From NCBI GenBank assembly GCA_030448245.1, contig JAUJNH010000008.1, positions 1 through 64,000 of the forward strand: a stretch of 64,000 bases of DNA. The letters run 5' to 3'. The translations under genes and the position numbers were made by a program. The first letter of the stretch is position 1; each line of letters opens with the position of its first letter. Shown one piece after another: positions 52,156 through 62,269 of the stretch. Under the pieces are notes generated by a model that did no database searches, was not told where the DNA came from, and worked only from the letters and a program-made list of their open reading frames with translations. The DNA comes from Acidimicrobiales bacterium (GTDB lineage: Bacteria; Actinomycetota; Acidimicrobiia; Acidimicrobiales; JAUJNH01).

Positions 52156-53850
52156 CTAGGGGATCCGCCAGTCGCCGGAGAGGGTCGACTGGGGTCCGCC
52201 AGCGGCCGCCCGGTGCTCGAGGTGGTCGAGGCCGCACAGCATCACCCAGGCCGCCCAGGCCAGCAGGCGAGCGGCCGGCGGCTCACTCGACTCCTTGGGC
52301 CGGAACCGGTCGAGGGGACCGGCCTTGGGGAAGGTGGTGACCGACACCGGGGCGTCGGGCGCCAGGCCGGCCAGCACCTTGGCCTCCTGCAGGGCGACCG
52401 CGAACCCGCCGAGCACGTCGACCAAGCCCCGCTCGGCGGCGTCGGCGCCGGTCCACACCCGGCCCCGTGCGACCTCGTCGACCACCGCCGGCGACAGGCC
52501 CCGCCCCTCGGCCACCCGGCTCGTGAAGCTCTCGTACACCCGGTCGAGCGCGGCATCGAGCTTGGCCCGCTGGGCCGGGGTGAACGGGGCGTGGCTGCCG
52601 TACATGTCGGCGTTCGGGTTCACCCGCAGCACCTCGGTGGCCAGGTGCAGCCGCTGCCGCAGGCCGGCGGCGACGAACTTGCCGCTGAACACCCCGATCG
52701 AGCCCGTGACGGTCCCGGGGCTGGCCACGATCCGGTCGGCCCCCATGGCCACGTAGTAGCCGCCGCTCGCCGCCACCGCCCCCATCGAGACGACGACGGG
52801 GGTGCCCGCCGCCCGGGCCTGCTGCGCTTCGCGCCAGATCGCCTCGGCGGCCACGACGGCCCCACCCGGGCTGTCCACCCGAAGCACGAGGGCCTTCACC
52901 TTCGGGTCCGCCACCGCGTCGCGAATCGCCGCAGTGGCGGTGTCGGAGCCGGTCCCGGGCCCCGGTGGCAGACCAGGCTTCACGCCGTTGCGTCCCGGCG
53001 CCACGGCGCCGGTGATCGACACCACGGCCACGCGGGGCAGCTTCTTCAGGCCCTTCGGGCGTGAGCGCTTGGCGAAGCGGGCCAGGTAGAGGAGCGAGCC
53101 CTCGTCGCCCTTGGCCTGGTGGTACACCTCGTCGCGGAAGGCAAGGGCGTCGACCAGGTTCGCGGCCAGCGCCTCATCGGCCTCGTGGGGACCGTCGTCG
53201 ACCAGCGCCCGCACCCGCTCCGCAGCCATGCCCCGCCCCTCGGCGATACCGGCCACCAGCTGCTCGAGCTGGCTCTCCATCAGCCGTTCGGTGGCCTGCC
53301 GGTGCGGCTCGGTGAAGCCGGTCTGGGTGAAGATGTCGACAGCGTTCTTGTACTCGTGACGGCGGGAGAAGTCGGGCTCCAGCCCGATCCAGGGGAGGGT
53401 CTCGCCGAGGAAGCTGGTCGTGGCCGCCACGCCCACGAGGTTGATGCTGCCCGCCGGCTGCAGCAGGACCCGCTCGAACGCCGACGCCAGGTAGAACGAC
53501 CCGTTGCCCGGGAACGCCTCGGCCCAGGCCGTGGTGGCCTTCCCGGCGGCCCGGAAGGCGAGGACGGCGTCGCGCAGCTCCTGCAGCACGGCGAGGGGGA
53601 CGAGGGTGGGCTGCACCCGAGCCAGGAGCCCGGTGACGCGGTCGTCACGGCTGGCCCGGTCGAGGGCGGCGACCGTCTGGCGCAGCGTGAGCGGCTTCTG
53701 GAACCCGGCCGCAGCCAGCTGCAGAGGCGACTGGCTGAGGCTCTCGGGCGGCGCTGACGTCCAGTCGACCTCGAGCACCGTCCCGGGCAGCACGCCCCGG
53801 TGGCGGGCCAGCTCGACCTGGCGGCGCAGCTGTTCGACCTTGTCGGTCAC
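52156..53850 (-). CDS. sppA: Signal peptide peptidase SppA, long type
   Basis: The 564-residue S49 peptidase with two repeats; the second holds LVLRVDSPGGAVVAAE and the catalytic Ser in VVSMGAVAASGGYYVAMGADRI, and the general-base Lys is expected in the first (EYKNAVDIFTQTGFTEPH). No strong N-terminal membrane helix is seen. GTG 53850 overlaps the dehydratase stop. Confidence 0.9.
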   Translation of the reverse strand: MTDKVEQLRRQVELARHRGVLPGTVLEVDWTSAPPESLSQSPLQLAAAGFQKPLTLRQTVAALDRASRDDRVTGLLARVQPTLVPLAVLQELRDAVLAFRAAGKATTAWAEAFPGNGSFYLASAFERVLLQPAGSINLVGVAATTSFLGETLPWIGLEPDFSRRHEYKNAVDIFTQTGFTEPHRQATERLMESQLEQLVAGIAEGRGMAAERVRALVDDGPHEADEALAANLVDALAFRDEVYHQAKGDEGSLLYLARFAKRSRPKGLKKLPRVAVVSITGAVAPGRNGVKPGLPPGPGTGSDTATAAIRDAVADPKVKALVLRVDSPGGAVVAAEAIWREAQQARAAGTPVVVSMGAVAASGGYYVAMGADRIVASPGTVTGSIGVFSGKFVAAGLRQRLHLATEVLRVNPNADMYGSHAPFTPAQRAKLDAALDRVYESFTSRVAEGRGLSPAVVDEVARGRVWTGADAAERGLVDVLGGFAVALQEAKVLAGLAPDAPVSVTTFPKAGPLDRFRPKESSEPPAARLLAWAAWVMLCGLDHLEHRAAAGGPQSTLSGDWRIP

Positions 53851-54085
53851 GAGCGGATCCGGTCGATGCGGGCGGACAGGTCACGGTCCCGGTCGGTCAC
53901 CACGTTCCCTTCGCTGTGGGTGCTGAGCCGGAGCGTGACGACGTTCCAGCGGATGTCGATGTCGGGGTGGTGGCCGGCCGCCTCGGCGACGGCCCCGACC
54001 TGGTTGACGAAGGCGAGGGCCTCGGCGAAGTCGGCGAAGCGGAACTCCCTGCTGAGGGCGCCGGGCTCCTCGGTCCAGCCCGCCA

Positions 54086-54086
<1 letters not shown>
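53847..54086 (-). CDS. Pterin-4a-carbinolamine dehydratase
   Basis: The 79-residue protein has FRFADFAEALAFVNQVGAVAEAAGHHPDIDIRWNVVTLRLSTH; the HHPDIDI..N.V.L.L.TH motif contains the three active-site His/Asp. It is short at the N-terminus relative to the usual 95 residues. It overlaps the acyl-CoA dehydrogenase gene (TGATG) and sppA (GTGA), so the three are one operon. Confidence 0.85.
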
Positions 54087-55378
<1,292 letters not shown>

Positions 55379-55438
55379 CGCGGTCTCCCTCGTGCCGGGT
55401 GGTGGGTCGAGGTGCCCGGTCCTCGCGAGGCGAACCTA

Positions 55439-56536
55439 GTGCGGGATGCCGTGCTCAGCGTCCTCACCGTGGCGGTGCTGGGCTGGGTCGGCACGAACCT
55501 GGCGCTGGGAGCCCGGCGGGCCGTCCGGCGGCGTTCGCACAGCGCCGACCTCCTGCGAGGCGTGCGCCTGCGCCACGTGTGGCCGGTCCCCTTCGTCCTG
55601 ACCGCCGTGCTCGGTGCGTTCGGCCTGGCGTGGCTGGTGCCACCGCTGCGCTTCGGCTGGTGGTCGCTCCTCGGCGGCGACGGCAACATCGTCTTCGGCA
55701 CGACCGAGCGAACCACCGGGACCGTGTGGGAGGTGGTCGTCCCCGTCGTCTTCGTGGTGCTCCTGCTGCCCGCCCTCCCCCTGCTGGTCGAGGCCGAGGA
55801 GCGGCGCTTCCGCCTGGGCGCCGAACGATGGTCGACCGGCCGGCGGGCCCTGCGGGGCCTGCAGTTCGGGCTGCTCCACCTCGTGGTGGGCGTGCCGGTG
55901 GCCGCCGCCCTGGCCATCACCGTCGCCGGCTGGTGGTTCACCTGGGTCTACCTGCAGGCCTTCCGGCGCAGCGGCTCGCGGGCGGCGGCGGTGGCCGAGT
56001 CGACCCGGGCCCACCTCGGCTACAACCTGGTCGTGATCGGCCTCGTCGCCTTCTCGCTGGCCCTGTCGGCCTGCGGGCTGGCTGAGAGCACCGATCTGCG
56101 AGTCGACAGCCCCGACCTGCGCGATGGGCGGCCCCTGGCCGAGCGGTTCACCTGCACCGGCGAGAACGCCGTCCCCACCCTCCGCTGGAGCGGCGAGGCC
56201 GAGGGCGTCGGCGGCTGGGCGGTCGTCGTCGAGGATCCCGACAGCCCCATGGGGACCTTCACCCACTGGATCGTGACCGGGCTGGGAGCCACCACCCGGT
56301 CGGTCGGCGCCCAGCTCCCGCAGGGCGCGGTGGCCGGGCTCACCTCCTCGGGCCAGCCCGGCTACGTCGGCCCCTGCCCGCCGACCGGCGAGGAGCACCG
56401 CTTCCGCTTCCGGGTCCACGCCCTGAGCGAGCCGCTGGTGCTGGAGACCACCACCCCGGTGGTCGTGGCCCGCCGCCGCATCGAGGCCGTCTCCCTCGAC
56501 GCCGCCGAGCTCGAGGTCACCTACCGCTCCCCCTGA
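55439..56536 (+). CDS. Membrane protein fused to a PEBP/YbhB domain
   Basis: The 365-residue frame from GTG 55439. Residues 1-215 hold five or so membrane helices (VLSVLTVAVLGWVGTNLALG; FVLTAVLGAFGLAWLV; VVVPVVFVVLLLPALPLL). From 225 a full phosphatidylethanolamine-binding (YbhB/YbcL) domain follows, with ERFTCTGENAVPTLRW, VVVEDPDSPMGTFTHWIV and GYVGPCPPTGEEHRFRF. The last helix ends LALSACG, like a lipobox, so the parts may derive from two genes. Confidence 0.75.
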   Translation: MRDAVLSVLTVAVLGWVGTNLALGARRAVRRRSHSADLLRGVRLRHVWPVPFVLTAVLGAFGLAWLVPPLRFGWWSLLGGDGNIVFGTTERTTGTVWEVVVPVVFVVLLLPALPLLVEAEERRFRLGAERWSTGRRALRGLQFGLLHLVVGVPVAAALAITVAGWWFTWVYLQAFRRSGSRAAAVAESTRAHLGYNLVVIGLVAFSLALSACGLAESTDLRVDSPDLRDGRPLAERFTCTGENAVPTLRWSGEAEGVGGWAVVVEDPDSPMGTFTHWIVTGLGATTRSVGAQLPQGAVAGLTSSGQPGYVGPCPPTGEEHRFRFRVHALSEPLVLETTTPVVVARRRIEAVSLDAAELEVTYRSP

Positions 56537-56673
56537 CCCCCGCCTGGAGCACCCACTCCCGGTCGCCAGGAGGGCCACGTTGTGGGCACTCCCGGACCGG
56601 GGTGCGGGCAACCCCCCATGGATCGGCGGGATCGGACGGCCGAGGATCGGACCATGCCTGGAGCCCGGATCCC

Positions 56674-57033
56674 GTGACGCTGGCCGAAGCCGTCAAGCTG
56701 AGCGACGAGGCAGCCGACCTCCTCGTCTTTCTCTTCCTCGTCTTCCTGGCGATCGTCGCCCTTTCATGCGTGGCGGCAGTGCTCGGCTGGGTGTGGGCCT
56801 ACCGAGCGGGGCGGGGCTCCAACCTTGCCCTCAAGGGCTGGATCGCAGCCGCCACTCCCTTCGTTGCGGCGATGACGCTCCCCATCCCCACGATGCTGGC
56901 GAAAGGCTTCAACGCGTTCTGGCTGGTGCCGGTGAGCGTGCTGGTGACCCAGGCTGCGCTGTTCGGCCTGGGGAGAGCCGTGGGTCCCCGGCCCAGCGCA
57001 GTGGCTCCCGCCGGCCACGGGTGGTCGGGTTGA
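56674..57033 (+). CDS. Small membrane protein, paralogue 1
   Basis: The start GTG 56674 gives 119 residues. Three membrane helices (LLVFLFLVFLAIVALSCVAAVLGWVWAY; IAAATPFVAAMTLPIPT; LVPVSVLVTQAALFGLG). The WAYRAGRGSNLALKGWI segment recurs as WAWRAGRGSKPALVGWV in the next gene. Overlaps it by one base (TGATG). Confidence 0.6.
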   Translation: MTLAEAVKLSDEAADLLVFLFLVFLAIVALSCVAAVLGWVWAYRAGRGSNLALKGWIAAATPFVAAMTLPIPTMLAKGFNAFWLVPVSVLVTQAALFGLGRAVGPRPSAVAPAGHGWSG

Positions 57034-57344
57034 TGCTCGCAGAGACCCCCTCCTTCACCAGCGGCGAGATCCTGCTCATCCTCCTCGTCCTGGTGGGCGT
57101 GGCGGCCGTGGCCGTCGCCACCTTCGCCCTCGGCTGCCTCTGGGCCTGGAGGGCAGGCCGCGGATCGAAGCCGGCCCTCGTCGGCTGGGTGGTTGTCGCC
57201 TCGTTGGAGGTCCTCTTCCTCCTCCCCAGTCTCCCGGGATTCCTGAAGGGAGAGCTCTTCTCCGTGGCTCCCCCCCTCGGTGCCCTCACCTGCCAGGTGG
57301 TCCTGTACCTCACCGCCAAGGGGAAGCTGGGCGCGGGGCGGTGA
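57033..57344 (+). CDS. Small membrane protein, paralogue 2
   Basis: A 103-residue protein with the same plan as its upstream neighbour: long first helix (ILLILLVLVGVAAVAVATFALGCLW), RAGRGS loop, two more helices. It overlaps the hydroxylase gene (GTGA). The pair and the hydroxylase are one operon. No family recognised. Confidence 0.6.
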   Translation: MLAETPSFTSGEILLILLVLVGVAAVAVATFALGCLWAWRAGRGSKPALVGWVVVASLEVLFLLPSLPGFLKGELFSVAPPLGALTCQVVLYLTAKGKLGAGR

Positions 57345-58231
57345 CCCGTGCCGTCCACGAGCTGCTGCCGTTCGACAGGCTTGTCGAGACGGCAACGCCA
57401 TTCGCCCTGGCTGTCAACCTGCCCTACGTCGTGGCGCTCTGCGCCGTGACCGGCGAGGTGGCCTGGTTGGCTCGAGCCTCCGGTCCCGGGCGGCGCCGCG
57501 TGCTGGTCTCGGCGGCGACGGCGTCAGCCATGGCCGCCGGTGCGCTGGTGGTCAGCGTGCCCTACACCGCCACCTTCCGCTTCTTGTGGGACGCGTTGGC
57601 GAAGGTGCGCTGGGAGGCGGCCGCCTCGTTCTGGCAGGCCCACCCGGTCCTGGGGGCGGCCGTGGCCTTTGTCGCCTGGGACCTCTCCGGCTGGCTGTAC
57701 CACCTCATCGGCCACCGCACCCGGATCGGCTGGGCGGCGCACCAGCCCCATCACTCAGGCCCAGGCTTCGACGCCACCCTCGGACTGCGCCAGTCGTGGA
57801 CCCCGTTCCACGGCCTGCTCCACCACCCGTTGCTGGCCCTCGCCGGCTTCGACCTGCGGGTCATCTTCGTGTGCGCCGCCTTCTCCAACTGCTGGCAGGT
57901 GCTCGAGCACACGAGCCTCCCCGTGCGCTTCCCCCGCTGGTTCGCGGCCGTGGTGATGACGCCGGCCGCCCACCGCCACCACCACGGCCGCGGCGGCGCC
58001 GCGGTGAACCTGGGCCCCTTCTTCACGATCTGGGACCGCCTGGCCGGCACCTGGGTCCCGCCCGACCACCCTGCCCCGGCCGCCTATGGCCCCGAACCGC
58101 CAGCGTCGGGGAACCCTCTGGCCATCCAGCTGGCCGGCTGGCGCCACCTGGCCAGGTCTCTCCGGCCCCAGCCGTGGTCCGGCGCTAGCCCGAGACCCCG
58201 CCTCCAAGCCCCTCCCACGGGCCGCCACTGA
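57341..58231 (+). CDS. Fatty-acid hydroxylase / sterol desaturase superfamily protein
   Basis: The 296-residue integral membrane di-iron enzyme has His motifs HLIGHRTRIGWAAHQPHHS, LLHHPLLAL, VLEHTSL and HRHHHGRGGAAVNLG, the eight-His pattern of the superfamily, between four or so helices. The C-terminal 60 residues are Pro/Arg-rich. It would hydroxylate or desaturate a lipid; the substrate is unknown. Confidence 0.85.
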   Translation: MTRAVHELLPFDRLVETATPFALAVNLPYVVALCAVTGEVAWLARASGPGRRRVLVSAATASAMAAGALVVSVPYTATFRFLWDALAKVRWEAAASFWQAHPVLGAAVAFVAWDLSGWLYHLIGHRTRIGWAAHQPHHSGPGFDATLGLRQSWTPFHGLLHHPLLALAGFDLRVIFVCAAFSNCWQVLEHTSLPVRFPRWFAAVVMTPAAHRHHHGRGGAAVNLGPFFTIWDRLAGTWVPPDHPAPAAYGPEPPASGNPLAIQLAGWRHLARSLRPQPWSGASPRPRLQAPPTGRH

Positions 58232-58388
58232 ACGCTCGGCGAAGATCCTCGATTGCGCTTGGTCCTCCCCAGGTGTGGCGCCCCCTCGCCCGGCCTTCCG
58301 CTCGGCCGCGGCTGCGTCCCGCCAGCTGCCGCCCGTTTGCCGACGCAGAGGTCCGTGGCCGATGGCCTGCCCGAGCGGTGTGTGCCAA

Positions 58389-58512
58389 CGACCACAACTG
58401 ACCCGCAGAAGTGCCGCCTCGACAACCACGGCTGCCCGGGCAGAACGTGCGCCCAACTGCCCGGCAGAACGTGTAGCCCCAGCGACCACAGCTGCCCGGG
58501 CAGAAGGCGCCA
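58389..58512. repeat. Four degenerate repeats around CTGCCCGGGCAG
   Basis: Four units of about 27-35 bases share (g/c)a(a/c)ca..CTGCCCGGGCAGAA.GTGcgCC; units 2 and 4 carry the perfect 12-base palindrome CTGCCCGGGCAG, units 1 and 3 imperfect forms. They could be protein-binding sites, hairpins or the decayed end of a repeat-coding gene. Confidence 0.5.
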
Positions 58513-58600
58513 CCGCAACGAGCGGGTCAGCGAGGGGGCCACCGACTGGTTCCGCTTGCAACCAACGAACATCGAGAAGACATCGAAAGCCACCAACTGC

Positions 58601-58606
58601 TAGGGT
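58601..58606 (+). promoter_or_regulatory. Putative leaderless -10 (TAGGGT)
   Basis: Eight bases before GTG 58615. Confidence 0.35.
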
Positions 58607-58614
58607 CCCGGCCC

Positions 58615-59175
58615 GTGCGGCGCTGGCTGGTTCTGCTGCTCCTGGTGACCGGCTGCAGGGACGCGTCCGGTGGTGGCACGAACACCACCCTGGCGCCGCT
58701 GCCCACGGCTGGGACGACCGTGGTGCAGCCAACGACCACCACGGCACCTTCGTTCGAGGTGCCGGCCGTCATCGACCTGCCCTACGTGCAGCGAGTGCTG
58801 GAGACCATCTACCACCTCGACGGCGAGGCCACCCGCCACGTCTACGCCAAGAAGGTTCCCGACGCCGAGCTCAACGAACGCCTCGAGGCCATCTTCGGAG
58901 ATCCAGCACTCACCGAGGCAAAGCGGGTGCTCGGGGAGAACGCTGCCGATGGGTTCGTCCGGTTCGCCAACCCACCCGGAGACGCCAAGGTTCGGGCGGT
59001 CGAGATCATCCAGGCCACGCCGACCTGCATGATCATCCGCGCCGACCTGGACTACGGCCCGCAGTTCAAAGAACCACGTCCGCCTCAGCCCCAAGCCACC
59101 ATTCAGCTTGGGCGAGCGGACGTCCTCCCGTTCAACCCAACCGGGTGGGGCGTGGTTGTCGCCGGAGTACCCTGA
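58615..59175 (+). CDS. Lipoprotein, unknown
   Basis: The 186-residue protein has signal VRRWLVLLLLVTGC with a lipobox, Thr-rich linker (about 20-45), then a 130-residue domain (LPYVQRVLETIYHLDGEATRHVYAKK...VRAVEIIQATPTCMIIRADLDYGPQF). The pattern resembles extracytoplasmic alpha/beta cone-like domains common in actinobacterial lipoproteins. Followed after 27 bases by another exported protein. Confidence 0.6.
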   Translation: MRRWLVLLLLVTGCRDASGGGTNTTLAPLPTAGTTVVQPTTTTAPSFEVPAVIDLPYVQRVLETIYHLDGEATRHVYAKKVPDAELNERLEAIFGDPALTEAKRVLGENAADGFVRFANPPGDAKVRAVEIIQATPTCMIIRADLDYGPQFKEPRPPQPQATIQLGRADVLPFNPTGWGVVVAGVP

Positions 59176-59202
59176 CGCTGGCCAAAACCTGAAGGTCTGC
59201 CG

Positions 59203-60064
59203 ATGAGACGCATGCTTCGTGCCAGGCTGGCCGTCGCCGTCACGGTGTTGGTCCTGATGATGGTCGTGCCAGCGCTTCCCCTCCTCGGCGCATGCCGCCG
59301 TCAGAGGGCAGGACGACAAGCTTGTCGGCTTCGACAGCCGAGGCGATCGGAACGACAAATCCCGAGTGCCGCCGCCGGGGAAGGCGCCGGTGAAGCGGAA
59401 GGGGAAGCCGCGGATCGTGGAGCGGGGGCGGGGGGACAGGCCGGCGGAGCCGACCGTCATCTTCACCGGTGACCGGCCACCCTGCGTTGAGGGCGCGGGA
59501 ACCTACCTGTTCGGTGATCCGCACGATGTCCGCGATGTCTCGGCCATCCCCGACTGCCCTGGCGCCGCCCGGGGCAACCGTGGCCGGCCGGCGCCGCCCC
59601 CGCCCAGCGCACGCGATGCCGCCTTCCAGGCCTGGTACTGGGAGACCAAGCTGCCGGACCCGAGGCTGGCCACCAGCCCGCCGGACGGGGCCGTCGCCGG
59701 GCTCGACCTGTACCTGAGCATCGGCGGGCCGCAGGAGCTCACCCTCGACGTCCCTGCCCTCGGGTACGTGGTCCACCTCGAGGTGTCGAGCGTCTACGAC
59801 ATCAGCTGGGGTGATCCACAGCCCGACGGCTCCGCCCTGGGCCAAGCGGTCACCGTCAATCACCCGACCAGGGGCGGCCCCTACCCCACCGGTGACCTCC
59901 GCCACCAGTACATCCACCGGGGCACCGCCACCATCGAGGTCATCCAGAAGTGGACCGCCCGCTGGTCGGCCAACGGCGAGTCGGGCATCATCGCCGACCG
60001 CCTCGCCACCTCCGCCACCCGCACCATCCCCGTGCAGGAGATCCAGGCCGTCATCACCGGCTGA
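59203..60064 (+). pseudogene. Secreted protein, unknown (one frameshift)
   Basis: ATG 59203 opens a signal peptide (MLRARLAVAVTVLVLMMVVPALPLL). Near 59290 the frame changes and continues AHAAVRGQDDKLVGFDSRGDRNDK, a Pro/Lys-rich linker, PPCVEGAGTYLFGDPHDVRDVSAIPDCPG, and a C-terminal domain with GALGQAVTVNHPTRGGPYPTG-like beta strands (SALGQAVTVNHPTRGGPYPTG) ending VQEIQAVITG. About 286 residues if repaired. No family recognised; probably co-expressed with the upstream lipoprotein. Confidence 0.5.
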
Positions 60065-60386
60065 CCGGCCGTTCCAGGGTCACCGGGCCCCGGGTCGCGG
60101 GCTGTCCTGCCTAAACGAAACTTGAGTGCGACGCGCAGAGCTCGGAGCACCTTCCTTAGGAAGCCCGCGCTACGAAAGGCCTCTTCGCGCTCGACCGACC
60201 TCGAGGTCACGCCCTGCTGACCCGCCCTCGTGAGCGCCGGCTCCAGGACGTCCGCGGCGACGAGCGCACCGAAGTGCAAGCCACCGATGCCGAGTCGAGG
60301 ACACACCTCATCCTCCTGAAGAACCTCCTCGTCAGCCAGAACGGGGAGGTCTTCACCGAGCCGCTTCATCGAGACACGGTGTGTCA
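60065..60386. other. Intergenic region, no supported gene
   Basis: A minus-strand open frame from 60387 (MTHRVSMKRLGEDLPVLADEE...) crosses it, with believable composition for about 90 residues, but it has no ribosome site and runs on into the antisense of the secreted gene. I could not decide whether it is coding. Confidence 0.3.
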
Positions 60387-60533
60387 TCAGCTAGTTACCG
60401 GCTCGCCGGTGGCGGCGCAGTCGGGGTTCTCGCACACGAAGCCCTCCCCCACCTCCGACGGAAGGGCCGTCACGCCGCAGGCGGGACAGATCGGCGCCCG
60501 CCCCTCGTCGTCGGCATCGGCGCCGTCAACCAC
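60387..60533 (-). CDS. Tiny zinc-ribbon protein
   Basis: A 48-residue frame from GTG 60533, overlapping the stop of the LLM oxidoreductase (TGA 60526-60528). CPACGVTALPSE and CENPDCAATG form a CxxC...CxxxxC pair. It may be a translationally coupled metal-binding peptide. Too small for family assignment. Confidence 0.45.
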   Translation of the reverse strand: MVDGADADDEGRAPICPACGVTALPSEVGEGFVCENPDCAATGEPVTS

Positions 60534-61284
60534 GGCGCTCGAGGGCGGCGTGCAGCGGAGCGAGGTCGAAGGGGTGGCCGAGCCCCAGGATGACGTGCTG
60601 GACGCCGACCGCCTCGTACTCCTCGAGACGACCGACCTCGCTGGCCCTGATGTTGATCGTGCGCTCGATGCCAGCTGGGTCACGCCCGACCTTGGTGCAC
60701 CACTCGTCGAGGATGCGGCTCTTGCGCTGGTACTCGGCGGGGGTGCCAAAGGCGTTCCACATCGTGGCGTGCTCGGCCACCAGCCTCAGGGTCACCTTCT
60801 CGCCACCACCGCCGATCAGCAGCGGCAGCGGCTGCTGAACCGGTGGCGGGTTCAGCTTGGCCAGCCGGTCCTTGATGCGAGGCAGGGCGGCGGCCAGGTC
60901 CTTCAGTCGGCTCGACGCGGTGCCGAAGTCGTAGCCGTACTCGACGTAGTCACGCTCGAACCAGCCGCTGCCGATCCCGAGGATGAACCGCCCTCCTGAC
61001 AGGTGGTCCAGGGTGCGGGCCATGTCGGCCAGCAGCTCCGGGTTCCGGTAGGAGTTGCAGGTGACCATGGCGCCAAAGGCCGACCGGCTGGTCTCGACGG
61101 CCATGGCGGCCAGCAGCGTGTAGCACTCCAGGTGTGCCGCGTCCGGGTCACCGTAGAGCGGGTAGAAGTGGTCCCACACCCAGATGGAGTCGGCACCGGC
61201 CTGGTCGACCGCCCGCCACGCCGCGCGCAGGGCGTCGGTGGTGGTGGCCTGGGGCTGGAGCTGCACACCGATCCTGAGTGCCAT
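60526..61284 (-). CDS. LLM class F420-dependent oxidoreductase
   Basis: The 252-residue TIM-barrel protein of the luciferase-like family has IWVWDHFYPLYGDPD, CNSYRNPELLADMARTLDHLSGGRFILGIGSGWFERDYVEYGY, and LPLLIGGGGEKVTLRLVAEHATMWNAFG. These match F420-binding LLM oxidoreductases of actinobacteria. Somewhat short for the family. TAGCTT six bases upstream. Confidence 0.85.
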   Translation of the reverse strand: MALRIGVQLQPQATTTDALRAAWRAVDQAGADSIWVWDHFYPLYGDPDAAHLECYTLLAAMAVETSRSAFGAMVTCNSYRNPELLADMARTLDHLSGGRFILGIGSGWFERDYVEYGYDFGTASSRLKDLAAALPRIKDRLAKLNPPPVQQPLPLLIGGGGEKVTLRLVAEHATMWNAFGTPAEYQRKSRILDEWCTKVGRDPAGIERTINIRASEVGRLEEYEAVGVQHVILGLGHPFDLAPLHAALERRG

Positions 61285-61290
61285 CCGTGG

Positions 61291-61296
61291 AAGCTA
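61291..61296 (-). promoter_or_regulatory. Putative leaderless -10 (TAGCTT)
   Basis: Six bases before ATG 61284 on the minus strand. Confidence 0.4.
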
Positions 61297-62235
61297 CCGG
61301 TGCCCGGCAACCTCCGCCGTCGTGCCGGTGACGACCCGAAGCTGGCGGAGCAGCGTCTCGGACACCGGCATCGCCACGCCGGCCGCCTTTCCTTCGGCCA
61401 CCGGGCGACCAAGGATCACCTCGACCTCCGCCGGCCGGCCGGCTGCCACGTCCAAGCCCATGCTGGTGCGGTAGGGCGGGAACGTGCGGGTGATGGCCAG
61501 GAGGCCGTCCACGTAACCGTGGGAGATCGAGTGGCCGAGGGCGTCGGCGGCGGCGACGACCTCGTCCATCACGATGCGGACCAGGGCCTCCCCGTCGGGG
61601 CTGGACAGCAGGTCGGTGGGGGTGCGGTCGAGCAGGGTGGTGAGCGGGTTGAAGGGGGCGTTCCACACGAGCTTGCGCCAGCGGGCGCCCACGAGGTCTT
61701 CGACGACGACGGCTTCGATCCCGGCGGCCCGCAGGTCGGCCGCCACCGGCTCGACGGCACCCCGGTCCTCGGGGCGGTGGGCGGCGATCGTGACGGTGCC
61801 GCCCAGCAGGTGCTCGACCTGACCCGGTCCCATCCGGTTGGCGGCGATGAAGCACAGGCCGCCGGCCAGGGGCCGCGATCCGACGGCGTCCTCGAGGTCG
61901 AGCTCGATCCCCAGCCCGTTCTGCAGGCTCACGACCGCGGTGGTGCCACCGGCGAGCCGGAACAGGGTGGCGGCGGCCGGGTTCGGGAGCGTGGCCTTGA
62001 CCGCGACGAGCACGACGTCGCTGGCCGGGACCGCGTCAGGGTCGTCGAACGCCTGGACCTCGGGGACGACCACGTCACCATCTCGGCTGGTCACGCGCAC
62101 GCCGCTCCGTCGAAGGGCCGGCACGTCGCTGCGGCCCAGGAAGCGCACGGGGTGACCGGCGGCCGCCAGCTTCGCCCCGTAGAAGCTGCCAACGGCCCCG
62201 GTGCCGAGGACGGTGTAGGACCGCACGGGCGTCAA
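61294..62235 (-). CDS. 2-dehydropantoate 2-reductase family protein
   Basis: The start is TTG 62235 or GTG 62226. The 313-residue protein begins YTVLGTGAVGSFYGAKLAAAGHPVRFLGR (NADP fold), then VLVAVKAT, VSLQNGLG, and the catalytic Lys in ARWRKLVWNAPFNPLTTL; the C domain has RTSMGLDVAAGRPAEVEVILG. It fits PanE/ApbA-type ketopantoate reductases, but paralogues of other specificity are common. Convergent end close to the LLM gene start on the same strand. Confidence 0.85.
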   Translation of the reverse strand: MTPVRSYTVLGTGAVGSFYGAKLAAAGHPVRFLGRSDVPALRRSGVRVTSRDGDVVVPEVQAFDDPDAVPASDVVLVAVKATLPNPAAATLFRLAGGTTAVVSLQNGLGIELDLEDAVGSRPLAGGLCFIAANRMGPGQVEHLLGGTVTIAAHRPEDRGAVEPVAADLRAAGIEAVVVEDLVGARWRKLVWNAPFNPLTTLLDRTPTDLLSSPDGEALVRIVMDEVVAAADALGHSISHGYVDGLLAITRTFPPYRTSMGLDVAAGRPAEVEVILGRPVAEGKAAGVAMPVSETLLRQLRVVTGTTAEVAGHR

Positions 62236-62257
62236 TGCTGCCCCAGCTGCCGGCGCC

Positions 62258-62263
62258 TAGGTT
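62258..62263 (+). promoter_or_regulatory. Putative leaderless -10 (TAGGTT)
   Basis: Six bases before ATG 62270; same hexamer and spacing as at 27703. Confidence 0.45.
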
Positions 62264-62269
62264 CTCTGG

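Larger units (their letters stand above)
58232..58614. other. Intergenic region with short palindromic repeats
   Basis: No gene is supported in these 383 bases. It contains the four-unit repeat at 58389-58512 and the -10-like TAGGGT before the next gene. Confidence 0.45.

Noticed and set aside
58389..58512. CRISPR-like array
   Set aside because: Only four units, unequal spacing, repeats and spacers not separable, and no cas genes anywhere in the window.
59881..60387. Minus-strand gene of 168 codons
   Set aside because: Plausible composition at its start, but no ribosome site, and half of it is antisense to the secreted protein gene. Left as an uncertain intergenic frame.
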